Counted from the first letter of the stretch, positions 1-7,316 are shown. The stretch: DNA of 13,171 nt from an uncultured Lachnobacterium sp. (GCA_900546625.1 URDU01000050.1:1-13171); one strand, 5' to 3'. The notes: a model not told the origin generated them from the letters alone. Made by a program: numbers and translations.

Positions 1-86
1 TCACAAGCTTTTACTAAATCATTTAACTCTAATACGCTTAACTCTTTGATAGCATCAATAAACTCTGCTGTTGTTAACTTTGCCAT
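1..86 (-). CDS. rplL: Ribosomal protein L7/L12, N-terminal fragment
   Basis: This is the first 28 codons of the stalk protein that forms dimers on L10 and recruits translation GTPases to the ribosome; the rest lies beyond the left edge. The visible protein starts MAKLTTAEFIDAIKELSVLE, the typical L7/L12 N-terminal dimerisation helix pair. The ATG at 86-84 is preceded by a good GGAGG at about 96-100 on the minus strand. It lies 60 bases downstream of rplJ, the usual L10-L12 order, so both are expected to be co-translated from the L10-leader transcript. Confidence 0.95.
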   Translation of the reverse strand, partial: MAKLTTAEFIDAIKELSVLELNDLVKAC

Positions 87-146
87 TATAATTTCCTCCA
101 TTTAAAAATTTAATTATGATAATAAGGTTCAAATATAATATTTGAA

Positions 147-698
147 TTATTCTGCTGCTGGAGCTTCCTCTGCAGCATCCTCTGCTGGTGCTGCCTCTAC
201 GGCTGCATCTGCAGCGCCACCCTGCTCTGCGATCTGATTGAGTACACGAGCAAGATTTGTGATAGGTGACTGAATGCTTCCAAGTAATTTTCCAAGAAGC
301 TCTTCTCTGCTAGGTACAGCGGCGATTGCCTTCATACCCTCAGCATCATAAAATGTTCCCTCAACTACACCTGCTTTAATCTCTAAAGCCGGAGCTGTTT
401 TAGCGAACTTAGCTAAGATTCTAGCTGGTGCTGTTGCATCCTCTGCTGATACAGCGAATGCGCTTGGTCCTTCAAGGACATCCTTTAATCCCTCGAACTC
501 TGTTCCCTGGATTGCACGGTTTACTAAAGTATTCTTGTATACCTTGTAAGTCACACCGGCTTCTCTTAACTGTTTACGTAACTGAGTATCCTCTGCTACT
601 GTGAGTCCTAAGTAATCAACGACTACTACTGACTGTGCACCATTGATAACACCGGAAATCTCATCTACGATTGGCTGTTTAAGTTCTACCTTTGCCAC
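147..698 (-). CDS. rplJ: Ribosomal protein L10
   Basis: L10 anchors the L7/L12 dimers to the large subunit and, with L12, represses its own mRNA. The protein has 183 residues and opens MAKVELKQPIVDEISGVI, with the conserved YRVxKNTL-like segment (YKVYKNTLVNRA) near residue 50 and the L12-binding C-terminal helix near 140-160. It then carries a tail of about 22 residues made almost only of Ala and Glu/Asp, which makes it longer than many L10 proteins. The start is GTG at 698-696: AGGAGG at 714-709 is 10 bases upstream, and the nearby ATG at 705 is out of frame. Confidence 0.97.
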   Translation of the reverse strand: MAKVELKQPIVDEISGVINGAQSVVVVDYLGLTVAEDTQLRKQLREAGVTYKVYKNTLVNRAIQGTEFEGLKDVLEGPSAFAVSAEDATAPARILAKFAKTAPALEIKAGVVEGTFYDAEGMKAIAAVPSREELLGKLLGSIQSPITNLARVLNQIAEQGGAADAAVEAAPAEDAAEEAPAAE

Positions 699-754
699 GA
701 TTCATTTACCTCCTTTTAGATTTTCGCATAAAAGACATGAGGTATTTGATTTAT

Positions 755-880
755 TAATCAAAGAAACCCTCCTGCCTGTCGACAGAAGGGTACAAGTCAA
801 AATTCAAGATAAATCTCGAAAATTCCCTCGGTAGGTTCTACGTTTACGCCTTGCGGCACCTACTGTCTTCGGCAATATGC
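755..880 (-). ncRNA. Ribosomal L10 leader (autoregulatory cis-RNA)
   Basis: The minus strand between the promoter and rplJ shows the L10-leader landmarks. These are GCCGAAGACAGTAGGTGCC with GCAAGGC directly after it, a pairing arm CCTACCGAGG that complements the GTAGG segment, then an A/U-rich spacer and the terminator hairpin at 760-790. In this RNA family L10(L12)4 binds the leader when in excess and lowers rplJL expression. The boundaries are approximate; the family assignment rests on recognised motifs and position. Confidence 0.9.
760..790 (-). terminator. Attenuator hairpin in the L10 leader
   Basis: On the minus strand CCCTTCTGTC, loop GACA and GGCAGGAGGG form a 10-bp stem (two G-U pairs) followed by TTTCTTTG. 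This is an intrinsic-terminator shape located between the rplJL promoter and rplJ. It is the expected attenuator arm of the L10 leader: it should form when L10-L12 binds the upstream kink-turn region. Confidence 0.75.
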
Positions 881-886
881 ATTGCA

Positions 887-915
887 ATTATATCAAACTA
901 TATTACGGATGTCAA
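887..915 (-). promoter_or_regulatory. Perfect sigma-A promoter for rplJL
   Basis: Minus strand TTGACA at 915-910, a 17-base spacer, and TATAAT at 892-887. Both hexamers match the consensus exactly. Transcription should start near 880, at the beginning of the L10 leader, so rplJL can be made independently of the upstream rplKA transcript. Confidence 0.9.
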
Positions 916-991
916 TTACTTTCCGCAAAACTTTTGCTTGGCGTTTGATAGGTCTTGTAAATAACTGTTTTACTGTAACTGTTTAACTATC

Positions 992-1687
992 TTACTGTGT
1001 AATCTTAACCACGTTTAACTTAACGCCAGGTCCCATTGTAGATGTAAGAGTTGCACTCTTAATGTACTGACCCTTTAAGCTAGCAGGTTTTGCTTTATTA
1101 ATTGCACCCATAAGAGACTGGAAGTTGTCGTTTAACTGCTCGTCTGTGAAAGATGCTTTTCCAACTGGCACATGGATAATGTTTGTCTTGTCCAATCTGT
1201 ACTCAATCTTACCGGCTTTGATATCGTTAACAGCTTTTGTTACATCCATAGTAACTGTTCCTGCCTTTGGGTTTGGCATTAAGCCCTTTGGTCCAAGGAC
1301 ACGTCCTAAACGACCAACAACACCCATCATATCAGGTGTAGCAACTACAACGTCGAAGTCTAACCATCCCTCGTTCTGGATCTTTGGAATTAACTCCTCG
1401 CCTCCAACGAAGTCAGCTCCTGCTGCCTGTGCCTCGTCAACCTTAGTTCCCTTAGCGAAAACTAAAACCTTAACTGTTTTTCCTGTTCCGTGTGGTAATA
1501 CAACCGCACCACGGATCTGCTGCTCTGCGTGACGTCCGTCACAGCCTGTTCTAAGATGAAGCTCGATTGTCTCGTCAAATTTAGCTGTAGCATTTTTCTT
1601 TACGATAGAGATAGCGTCAGCAACATCGTACTGCTCTTTCTTATCAAATGCCTTAACAGCGTCTTGATACTTCTTTCCTCTTTTCAT
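992..1687 (-). CDS. rplA: Ribosomal protein L1
   Basis: L1 binds 23S rRNA at the E-site stalk. The 231-residue protein opens [20 protein letters not shown] and has the standard two-domain L1 sequence, including the signature segment [20 protein letters not shown] and the [13 protein letters not shown] region, and ends [13 protein letters not shown]. The frame is open for 16 codons further upstream. I place the start at the ATG at 1687 because AGGAGG (1703-1698) lies at good distance, and MKRGKKY is the family's usual N-terminus. It is downstream of rplK with an unusually long intergenic stretch. Confidence 0.97.
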   Translation of the reverse strand: MKRGKKYQDAVKAFDKKEQYDVADAISIVKKNATAKFDETIELHLRTGCDGRHAEQQIRGAVVLPHGTGKTVKVLVFAKGTKVDEAQAAGADFVGGEELIPKIQNEGWLDFDVVVATPDMMGVVGRLGRVLGPKGLMPNPKAGTVTMDVTKAVNDIKAGKIEYRLDKTNIIHVPVGKASFTDEQLNDNFQSLMGAINKAKPASLKGQYIKSATLTSTMGPGVKLNVVKITQ

Positions 1688-1715
1688 GAAAAAATAACCT
1701 CCTGGTGGTAATATC

Positions 1716-1731
1716 GGGAGAGGGCCCTCCC
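1716..1731 (-). promoter_or_regulatory. Short GC-rich stem just upstream of the rplA ribosome binding site
   Basis: On the minus strand GGGAGG, loop GCCC and TCTCCC form a 6-bp stem that ends 12 bases before the AGGAGG of rplA. It contains the palindrome GAGGGCCCTC. It could influence rplA translation or be a remnant of L1 autoregulation; nothing further supports either idea. Confidence 0.35.
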
Positions 1732-1798
1732 ACATTTACGTTTCTTTGTTATTCTAATTTAATTCAAGTTGCATAAATTACAACTTCTTTATGGGTAT

Positions 1799-1910
1799 GT
1801 TCTCTTCGCTAAGTTCAAGCTTCGCCCAAAAGGCGGGCTTGCTTTCGCTAATCTCAGAGAACGACCTCACACTAACCTCAGCCTGCGCGTTATACGCTTG
1901 GCTTCGCTAA
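1799..1910. repeat. REP-like palindromic element between rplK and rplA
   Basis: GTTCTCT (1799-1805) and AGAGAAC (1856-1862) are perfect inverted ends of a 64-bp unit. Inside it CAAGC-tt-CGCC-caaaa-GGCG-g-GCTTG (1816-1841) forms a strong central stem. The octamer TTCGCTAA occurs three times: at 1805-1812, 1844-1851 and 1903-1910, the last one just before the rplK stop. The sequence is more GC-rich than ordinary spacer, has no T run and encodes no plausible protein. It looks like an interspersed extragenic palindrome or small MITE. Copy number elsewhere in the genome cannot be seen from this window. Confidence 0.5.
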
Positions 1911-1913
1911 GTG

Positions 1914-2339
1914 TTATTCGGTCACTTCAACACCCATTGATCTTGCTGTACCAGCGATCATGCTCATTGCAGACTCAAGTGAAGCTGCGTTTAAGTCAGG
2001 CATCTTAAGCTCAGCGATTTCCTGAACCTGTGCCTTTGTGATCTTAGCAACCTTCTTCTTGTTTGGCTCACCTGAACCAGACTGAATCTTACAAGCTTTC
2101 TTGATTAATACTGGAGCAGGTGGAGTCTTAGTGATGAAACTGAAACTTCTGTCTGCATATACAGTAATAACTACAGGGATAATTAAGTCGCCCTGATCGG
2201 CTGTCTTTGCATTAAACTGCTTTGTGAACTCTACGATGTTTACACCGTGCTGTCCAAGTGCAGGTCCAACTGGAGGAGCTGGAGTTGCCTTTCCAGCAGG
2301 GATCTGCAATTTAATGTATCCTTCTACTTTCTTTGCCAT
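1914..2339 (-). CDS. rplK: Ribosomal protein L11
   Basis: L11 binds the GTPase-associated centre of 23S rRNA with L10-L12. The protein is 141 residues, exactly the family length. It has the proline-rich N-terminal domain ([20 protein letters not shown]), the interdomain segment [15 protein letters not shown], and the rRNA-binding C-terminal domain from about residue 75 ([19 protein letters not shown], then [10 protein letters not shown]). The start ATG at 2339 has AAGGAGG 9 bases upstream, adjoining the nusG stop codon, so the two are translationally close. Confidence 0.98.
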   Translation of the reverse strand: MAKKVEGYIKLQIPAGKATPAPPVGPALGQHGVNIVEFTKQFNAKTADQGDLIIPVVITVYADRSFSFITKTPPAPVLIKKACKIQSGSGEPNKKKVAKITKAQVQEIAELKMPDLNAASLESAMSMIAGTARSMGVEVTE

Positions 2340-2353
2340 TTGGAATTGCCTCC

Positions 2354-2872
2354 TTAATTTGTTTTCTTAACATCTGCGAAACTTACTTCTACCGGTGTCT
2401 CGCGACCGAACAGCTCTACATTGATTGTAACTGTCTGCTTGTGATAATTCATAGCTGTGATAACACCGACTGTATCCTTCCAGACACCGCCGATAACGAC
2501 TATCATGTCACCCTCAGCAAAATCAACTACCACGTTTTCCGTCTTAATACCCAAAGGTCTCATCTCGGCTTCTGTGAGAGGAACCGGCTTACTTCCCGGA
2601 CCTACAAATCCAGTTACGCCTCTGGTATTTCGTACAACGTACCATGTATCATCATTCATAATCATATGAATAAGAACATAGCCTGGAAACATCTTCTTGG
2701 AAACCTGTTTACGAACACCGTTCTTCACCTCTGTGACGTCCTCAAGCGGAACACGCACTTCAAGGATCTGGTCCTCAAGATGTCTGTTTTCGATTGTTTT
2801 GTCAATATTAGCTTTGACTTTGTTTTCATAACCTGAATAGGTATGAACTACATACCAGTTCGCTTCTGTCAT
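2354..2872 (-). CDS. nusG: Transcription termination/antitermination factor NusG
   Basis: NusG binds the RNA polymerase clamp through its NGN domain and contacts Rho or S10 through its KOW domain. The N-terminal part ([16 protein letters not shown], then [11 protein letters not shown] and [15 protein letters not shown]) is the NGN domain. The C-terminal part (about residues 118-170, [19 protein letters not shown]) carries the KOW motif. I choose the ATG at 2872 (172 residues): GGAGG at 2887-2883 is 10 bases away, whereas an in-frame GTG at 2878 would sit only 4 bases from it. The GTG start would add two residues. Confidence 0.96.
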   Translation of the reverse strand: MTEANWYVVHTYSGYENKVKANIDKTIENRHLEDQILEVRVPLEDVTEVKNGVRKQVSKKMFPGYVLIHMIMNDDTWYVVRNTRGVTGFVGPGSKPVPLTEAEMRPLGIKTENVVVDFAEGDMIVVIGGVWKDTVGVITAMNYHKQTVTINVELFGRETPVEVSFADVKKTN

Positions 2873-2890
2873 AATCACTTTGCCTCCGTT

Positions 2891-3106
2891 TTAAAAATGT
2901 AAACCAATAAGGAAATCTACGCCCTGCTGGATACCCCAGTCAAGAAGCGCAATAATAAGACCGGTAACTACTGAAACCGCCAGCACTGCAATGGTCTGTC
3001 TGATGACCGATTGCTTCTCAGGCCAGATAATCTTCTGAAATTCAGCTTTCAGACCTGAAAACCAGCTTGTCTTTGGAGCCTTTTCGACTTTTTCATTCTG
3101 TCCCAT
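2891..3106 (-). CDS. secE: Preprotein translocase subunit SecE
   Basis: SecE is the clamp subunit of the SecYEG translocon. This 71-residue, single-membrane-segment form is the usual Gram-positive version. The amphipathic cytoplasmic helix with the conserved WP motif (KAEFQKIIWPEKQSV, about 20-34) precedes one transmembrane segment at about 38-57. The start is the ATG at 3106, with AAGGAG at 3118-3113 six bases upstream. An ATG at 3121 in the same frame overlaps this binding site and is unlikely. It sits between rpmG and nusG, the standard context. Confidence 0.95.
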   Translation of the reverse strand: MGQNEKVEKAPKTSWFSGLKAEFQKIIWPEKQSVIRQTIAVLAVSVVTGLIIALLDWGIQQGVDFLIGLHF

Positions 3107-3133
3107 AATGTACTCCTTCACTCAGTTCCTAGA

Positions 3134-3283
3134 CTATTTTGTTTCCTTGTGCATTGTATGAGTTCTGCAGAATCTACAATACTTCTTGGTTTCCATTCTG
3201 TCCGGATGAGTTTTTTTGTCCTTTGTCATGTTGTAATTACGACGCTGACATTCTGTGCACGCTAATGTAATCTTTGTACGCAC
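3134..3283 (-). CDS. rpmG: Ribosomal protein L33, zinc-binding form
   Basis: This small gene encodes 49 residues, the normal L33 length. The protein starts (M)[17 protein letters not shown], contains TKKYCRFC, and ends HTMHKETK. Two CxxC pairs (Cys9/12 and Cys36/39) mark the zinc-binding C+ form. The start is GTG at 3283-3281, with GGAGG eight bases upstream; no ATG is available at this position. The stop TAG lies 27 bases before secE. It is the first gene of the rpmG-secE-nusG-rplK-rplA transcript. Confidence 0.95.
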   Translation of the reverse strand: MRTKITLACTECQRRNYNMTKDKKTHPDRMETKKYCRFCRTHTMHKETK

Positions 3284-3365
3284 GACTTCCACCTCCGTTT
3301 AAATTCTTTGTTGTTTGTACCCTTAAAAAAAGGCATAAAAAAAAGACCTATTTCCAAGCCTGTAT

Positions 3366-3395
3366 ACTATATCACAGTTGAGCCGTAACCGTCAA
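3366..3395 (-). promoter_or_regulatory. Sigma-A promoter for the rpmG-secE-nusG-rplKA operon
   Basis: Minus strand TTGACG (3395-3390), an 18-base spacer and TATAGT (3371-3366). Transcription would start near 3359, leaving a leader of about 75 bases containing two long T runs but no convincing hairpin. I see no gene in the roughly 300 bases between rpmG and the divergent gene at 3583, only this promoter and its counterpart on the plus strand. Confidence 0.8.
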
Positions 3396-3479
3396 TAGCT
3401 ATTTTAAAATTTATTGTAAATTTTATTAATACATCACTAAATATAGTACATTTATCTGAATTTATCAAGTATTTTGTTG

Positions 3480-3508
3480 TTGTAAATCCTCAATTATGAC
3501 GATATAAT
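3480..3508 (+). promoter_or_regulatory. Promoter for the FliD-like gene
   Basis: TTGTAA (3480-3485), a 17-base spacer and TATAAT (3503-3508) form a sigma-A-like promoter about 75 bases before the start codon. The overlapping octamer GACGATAT (3498-3505) differs by one base from the flagellar sigma-28/SigD -10 box GCCGATAT, but the only TAAA upstream is at 11 bases instead of about 15. Housekeeping control is therefore the better reading. Confidence 0.65.
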
Positions 3509-3582
3509 ATATGTGTATAAGTAGAGACAATTATACCATTTAAAGGATTAAACGATTTTCACGGATGAAAGGAGGGGTCTTT

Positions 3583-4884
3583 ATGGCAAAGATAGACAGT
3601 GCCTACGCTTACTATGCCAGCACTTATGCCAATAAAGAGGTATCGCGCTATGATTCGCACAAGAAAAGCGACCTGCGCAAGATATACAACAGAATAATAA
3701 AGACAAATAAAGAGTCCCCTCTGTACAAGATTTCCAATATGTCCGAGGCCAAGAAATATGCTATCGATATAAAGGAAAGCTCTAAGGCTATCTTAAATGC
3801 CGTGGATTCGCTTTCTGATAAATACGCAGACTCCTCTGACTCCTTCCAGAAGAAGGTTGCAGAGTCATCTAATGAGGATGCTGTAGGCGTGCGCTACGTG
3901 GGTGACGGCTCAGAGAATAAAGGAGCAGACGGCTTTGATATAGAGGTCAGACAGCTCGCCGCACCACAGGTCAATACCGGCAGCTACTTAGACAGCAAGG
4001 CCCTGTCATTTATACCGGGCAGCTATTCCTTTGACATAAATACCAATGTATCATCCTACGAGTTCCAGTTCGGAGTGAGCACCGGTGAAACAAACGGCGA
4101 GGTGCAGGACAAGCTCAAGAGGCTCATAAACGCATCTGGTCTTGGCATCGAGGCAGACATTGTCCATGATGACTCAGGCAAGGCAGCGCTTCAGCTTACA
4201 TCAATGCAGACAGGTCTCAGCGAGACTGAGGATTCTCTCTTTAGTGTGGCTCCGTCAGCTAACGCAGAGTCCATAAGCATGATGAAGCAGCTGGGTATTG
4301 ATAAGGTATCCTCACCTGCCCACAACTCTGACTTTTCGCTGAATGGCACCGCGCACTCATCCTTGTCAAACACCTTTACCATCAATAATGCTTTTGAGCT
4401 CACGCTCAAAAAGCCAACCACGGATACAGGTGCCGCAGCCATCGGTTTTAAGACCAATTCCGATGCAGTTGCCGACAATGTACAGACTCTGGTTGACGCA
4501 TACAATAAGATGATAGACGTGGCGGATGATTATTCAATGACCGACTCTGCAGATGCCACAAGGCTGCTTCGTGATATAAGCTCCATCACAAAGGGCTCAC
4601 AGTCAAAACTTTCCTACATCGGTCTCATGACAGACGATGACGGCAAGCTCACTATCGACCGCGATATACTCGCGGGTGCGCTTCGTCCGGACAGAGCTGA
4701 TGACACCTTCAACACTCTTACAGCGCTAAAGGATGCAATAGGCGACAAAGCAAACTCTGTGACAGTCAACCCTATGAACTATGTGCAGAAGGTTGTTGTG
4801 GCATATAAGAATCCGGGGCACAATTTCAACACACCATATATCTCGTCAATTTATTCAGGCATGATGCTTGACAGCTACGCATAA
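3583..4884 (+). CDS. FliD-like flagellar cap/hook-associated protein, short form
   Basis: The 433-residue protein resembles flagellar filament cap proteins (FliD, HAP2), which sit at the filament tip and fold exported flagellin. An N-terminal helical part (about 1-90) is followed by a segment like the start of FliD D1 (SSNEDAVGVRY, then GFDIEVRQLAAPQVNTGSY, about 95-135). Next come the FliD_C-like strand motif (NSDFSLNGTAHSSLSNTFTI, then FELTLK, about 245-285) and NVQTLVDAYNKMID. The canonical GLDTDxIV N-terminus is absent, and the C-terminus ends soon after a tyrosine-rich segment (YISSIYSGMMLDSYA). The start ATG at 3583 follows AAAGGAGG by seven bases; an in-frame ATG at 3565 lies before that site. 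It stands alone, away from other flagellar genes, so function is inferred. Confidence 0.6.
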   Translation: MAKIDSAYAYYASTYANKEVSRYDSHKKSDLRKIYNRIIKTNKESPLYKISNMSEAKKYAIDIKESSKAILNAVDSLSDKYADSSDSFQKKVAESSNEDAVGVRYVGDGSENKGADGFDIEVRQLAAPQVNTGSYLDSKALSFIPGSYSFDINTNVSSYEFQFGVSTGETNGEVQDKLKRLINASGLGIEADIVHDDSGKAALQLTSMQTGLSETEDSLFSVAPSANAESISMMKQLGIDKVSSPAHNSDFSLNGTAHSSLSNTFTINNAFELTLKKPTTDTGAAAIGFKTNSDAVADNVQTLVDAYNKMIDVADDYSMTDSADATRLLRDISSITKGSQSKLSYIGLMTDDDGKLTIDRDILAGALRPDRADDTFNTLTALKDAIGDKANSVTVNPMNYVQKVVVAYKNPGHNFNTPYISSIYSGMMLDSYA

Positions 4885-4930
4885 ACGGCTGTTGTACCAA
4901 ATCAGTACAACAGCCGTTATTTTATATTTT
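4884..4930 (+). terminator. Intrinsic terminator of the FliD-like gene
   Basis: AACGGCTGTTGTAC (4884-4897) pairs perfectly with GTACAACAGCCGTT (4905-4918) around a 7-base loop, followed by TATTTTATATTTTTT. It starts at the last base of the stop codon. The minus-strand side lacks a T run, so it serves mainly the plus-strand gene, although the convergent gene ends only 13 bases beyond the stem. Confidence 0.92.
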
Positions 4931-5377
4931 TTATAATAGTGGCTGCAGATCTCCCACCATTTTTTCCTCAAGCGTCCTGAGCCTCTCTGCAATTGCCACA
5001 CTCTTTGAATCAGCATCGCGATATTCATTGAGACTGCCGCTGATTGTCTCTATGCCCATATTACAGCCCTCCGTCAGTAGCTTTGCCGCCTGGGACTGAT
5101 CATCATTCACTGCCATCTTCATTGCAGTCTGCAGCTTCGCAGCCATCTTTGCAAACACACCCGGTTCCTTAATATCTGCACCTGCTTTGTCAAGCATATC
5201 CCTGCAATCCACTGACAGCCCGGTGTGCTCATCATAGTACTTGTCTATCAGCTCACGAAGCTGCTTGTCATCTGTGTGTTCTCTTATATCATCCATGCTC
5301 TCAAGTGCCATCTTACAGCCCGCTATGCAATCCTGAAGCAAGAGCACCGAATCATGATTCTCTATATTTCTGCTCAT
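4931..5377 (-). CDS. Small all-helical hypothetical protein (ferritin-like/four-helix-bundle fold suspected)
   Basis: The 148-residue protein has no signal peptide or membrane segment and is predicted from its heptad-like pattern to be almost entirely helical. Four helices can be read: about 5-30 (SVLLLQDCIAGCKMALESMDDI), 38-65, 75-98 (FAKMAAKLQTAMKMAV) and 102-145. This layout recalls small four-helix proteins of the DUF2383/ferritin-like type, but no iron-ligand ExxH pattern is evident, so I assign no function. The start ATG at 5377 has GGAGG five bases upstream (5387-5383). That binding site lies inside a 13-bp stem shared with the end of the upstream kinase gene. Confidence 0.8.
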   Translation of the reverse strand: MSRNIENHDSVLLLQDCIAGCKMALESMDDIREHTDDKQLRELIDKYYDEHTGLSVDCRDMLDKAGADIKEPGVFAKMAAKLQTAMKMAVNDDQSQAAKLLTEGCNMGIETISGSLNEYRDADSKSVAIAERLRTLEEKMVGDLQPLL

Positions 5378-5378
5378 A

Positions 5379-5418
5379 AAAACCTCCATACTTCTTTTCT
5401 ATTTAGTATGGAGGTTTT
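5379..5418 (-). terminator. 13-bp inverted repeat: kinase terminator that also holds the next gene's ribosome binding site
   Basis: AAAACCTCCATAC (5379-5391) and GTATGGAGGTTTT (5406-5418) are perfect complements around a 14-base loop. Read on the minus strand the stem is followed by T and then the ATG of the helical protein, so the distal arm contains the GGAGG of that gene and ends in five Ts. It can act as terminator of the upstream operon, as a lid on the downstream binding site, or both. Confidence 0.65.
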
Positions 5419-5431
5419 CATGAAAAAATAT

Positions 5432-6631
5432 TCACTTCACAATCGGAAACTCCAGTTTCACCCAGAACTTCCCATGTTCCCTTTTAAAGCTCATGCTTCC
5501 ATTCATGCGCTGCATCATCGCTTCCACGCTCTTAAGCCCTATCCCGGCACTTTTAAGAAGCGTTTTATTGTCACATACACCATTGCCAATTTCAACGCTA
5601 AATGTTTTTTTCGTAAAAGCTGTTTTCATAACAACAGGCTTTTTATTGTCCGCATATTTATATATATTATCCGTCAGATTGGAAAATATTCTTGTCAAAA
5701 ATGCCATATTAACAGCAACCTTTACCTGCTTAAAGCTTATTCCTTCTGCATCAACCTCATAATTGCTTTTCATAAGCTGAGCACACACATCTGAGAGGTA
5801 ATCTCCAAAAATATACTCAACATCCATTGATGCATCCAATTCAACAGGTCTTTGTGAACCGGCAATTGAAAAATCCAGCAGATTATCTACCTGAGACCTG
5901 ATATCCAACACCTTTTCACTTATAAAATTAAGATTTTTCATATTCTCGGCATATGCTTCGTTCTCCAGTTTCATTACATCAACATATGTCATAACACCGG
6001 TCAACGGCGTACGCAGGTAATGAGCCATATTACGCATCAGGTCATCCTTTTCCTGCCGTGCTTTTTTCTCCTGTTCCTGTGATGCTTCAAGCTCTGTTTG
6101 ATAGCCCGCTATAATTTTTCTGATGCGTAGATACACAAATACAATTCCCATCATAAGAGAAAATCCCACATCAAAAATCATTAAAGCTATATAATATTTT
6201 ATCGTAAATCCTGTATATATAAATACTTCCGCTTCTATATCGGCGAACTGGACAGGCAGCTCATAGCTTCCTGTAAATCTGTAATCATACATATTTTTAG
6301 CCGGAGATATAATCTTATCTACATTTGACTTGTTGTATATTACCTTCCCCCTTTCCTGAACACTATAAAACGCAACATCATGCTCCGCCATCCATTCATC
6401 ATATTGCTCGACATCTGTAGTACTTATATCATTATCCGTCACATACTGTTGAAACTCATCTATATATGGCTTTTCATTATCGTATATTAAATGAGATGTA
6501 CCTTCAATATAATTGTTCAGCAAATCAATTCCCAGATAGTATAATAGTCCAAAAACAATACATGTCCCTATAATCGCAATTGCAAACGTCAAAGACAGCT
6601 TTTGTTTTACTCTCTTTAAATCATCTCTCAA
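5432..6631 (-). CDS. Two-transmembrane sensor histidine kinase (VncS-like)
   Basis: This is the sensor partner of the regulator immediately upstream. Numbered from the TTG start (399 residues): TM1 about 13-35, an extracytoplasmic domain of about 110 residues, TM2 about 146-169, and a coiled linker. The H box NMAHYLRTPLTGVM has the phospho-acceptor His at about 204. The N box NLTDNIYKYA is near 319-328, and a reduced ATP lid ends in AGIGLKSVEAMM (about 362-373). The residue after the His is Tyr, where Asp or Glu is usual, and the DxGxG box is replaced by IGNGVCD. I prefer TTG at 6631, which overlaps the regulator's end by 11 bases and has GAGGA seven bases upstream. The frame stays open to a GTG at 6676, but that lacks a binding site and reads through conserved regulator sequence. 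Confidence 0.88.
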   Translation of the reverse strand: MRDDLKRVKQKLSLTFAIAIIGTCIVFGLLYYLGIDLLNNYIEGTSHLIYDNEKPYIDEFQQYVTDNDISTTDVEQYDEWMAEHDVAFYSVQERGKVIYNKSNVDKIISPAKNMYDYRFTGSYELPVQFADIEAEVFIYTGFTIKYYIALMIFDVGFSLMMGIVFVYLRIRKIIAGYQTELEASQEQEKKARQEKDDLMRNMAHYLRTPLTGVMTYVDVMKLENEAYAENMKNLNFISEKVLDIRSQVDNLLDFSIAGSQRPVELDASMDVEYIFGDYLSDVCAQLMKSNYEVDAEGISFKQVKVAVNMAFLTRIFSNLTDNIYKYADNKKPVVMKTAFTKKTFSVEIGNGVCDNKTLLKSAGIGLKSVEAMMQRMNGSMSFKREHGKFWVKLEFPIVK

Positions 6632-7316
6632 AACGGTATCCTCTTCCCCATTCTGTGTGTATACATGCATCGCCACATGCTTTTATAAGCTTATTCCTTA
6701 GATTTTTAATGTGTACCATAACAGTATTCTTTGCATTATAGGTAAAAGCCTCATCCCATACCATCTCGTATATCATCTCAATCGTATATATCCTGTCAGG
6801 ATTTTTCATCAGCAATTTTAGTATCTCATATTCTTTTCCTGTTAATTTTATCTCATTATCATTAAACTCAACCTTGTTTCGATTCGTAAACAGTTTAAGT
6901 CCATCTGTCTCTATATATTCATCCTTGTTTGTGCGATTTGCACTTCCACTGTCATATACCCGATATCGTCTGATAAGAGCTTTAACCTTTGAAATAAGCT
7001 CCATGTTCGAAAATGGCTTAGTCATGTAATCGTCACCGCCCACTTCTAGCCCTTCCAGCTTATCCAGTTCTTCCGATTTTGCTGATAAAAACAATATCGG
7101 AACACTGTGTCTTTCACGCATCCTCCTGCAGGTTTCAATGCCGTCCAACTGCGGCATCATTATATCCATTATTACAAGGCTGAACGATTCATCTATTTTT
7201 CCCAAAGCCTCCATACCGTTTTGTGCAATTACCACACTATAATGCTGCAATTCAAGAAGCTTTTTTATTCCACTGTATACTGTTTTATCATCCTCAACAA
7301 CAAGAATTTTGTCCAT
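6621..7316 (-). CDS. OmpR-family response regulator (VncR-like)
   Basis: The 231-residue protein has a receiver domain with the acidic pair Asp9-Asp10, phospho-acceptor Asp51 (VIMDIMMPQLDG), Ser78 (FLSA) and Lys100 (MTKPF). A linker follows, then a winged-helix DNA-binding domain at about 130-231 (LTGKEYEILKLLMKNPDRIY, then NAKNTVMVHIKNLRNKL, ending EWGRGYRFER). The start ATG at 7316 has AGGAG six bases upstream. It follows the second permease by 63 bases and overlaps the kinase. It probably regulates the transporter operon; the direct repeats at 10749-10768 are a candidate site. Confidence 0.96.
   Translation of the reverse strand: MDKILVVEDDKTVYSGIKKLLELQHYSVVIAQNGMEALGKIDESFSLVIMDIMMPQLDGIETCRRMRERHSVPILFLSAKSEELDKLEGLEVGGDDYMTKPFSNMELISKVKALIRRYRVYDSGSANRTNKDEYIETDGLKLFTNRNKVEFNDNEIKLTGKEYEILKLLMKNPDRIYTIEMIYEMVWDEAFTYNAKNTVMVHIKNLRNKLIKACGDACIHTEWGRGYRFER

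Noticed and set aside
2333..2836. Plus-strand 167-codon open frame
   Set aside because: It is the complement of nusG, rich in Cys and His, with no binding site.
3320..3360. Terminator in the rpmG leader suggested by two T runs on the minus strand
   Set aside because: No stem of useful length precedes either T run.
3483..3505. Sigma-28 (flagellar) promoter for the FliD-like gene
   Set aside because: GACGATAT is a near match to the -10 box, but TAAA is only 11 bases upstream instead of about 15, and an overlapping sigma-A promoter fits better.
5225..5794. Plus-strand open frame whose internal ATG at 5420 follows GGAGG
   Set aside because: The GGAGG is one arm of the inverted repeat, and the frame lies antisense to the kinase and helical-protein genes with a His/Phe-rich composition typical of a shadow frame.
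6632..6676. Longer kinase start at GTG 6676 or ATG 6670
   Set aside because: Neither has a ribosome binding site, and the extra residues are read from the conserved end of the response regulator. TTG at 6631 has GAGGA at seven bases.
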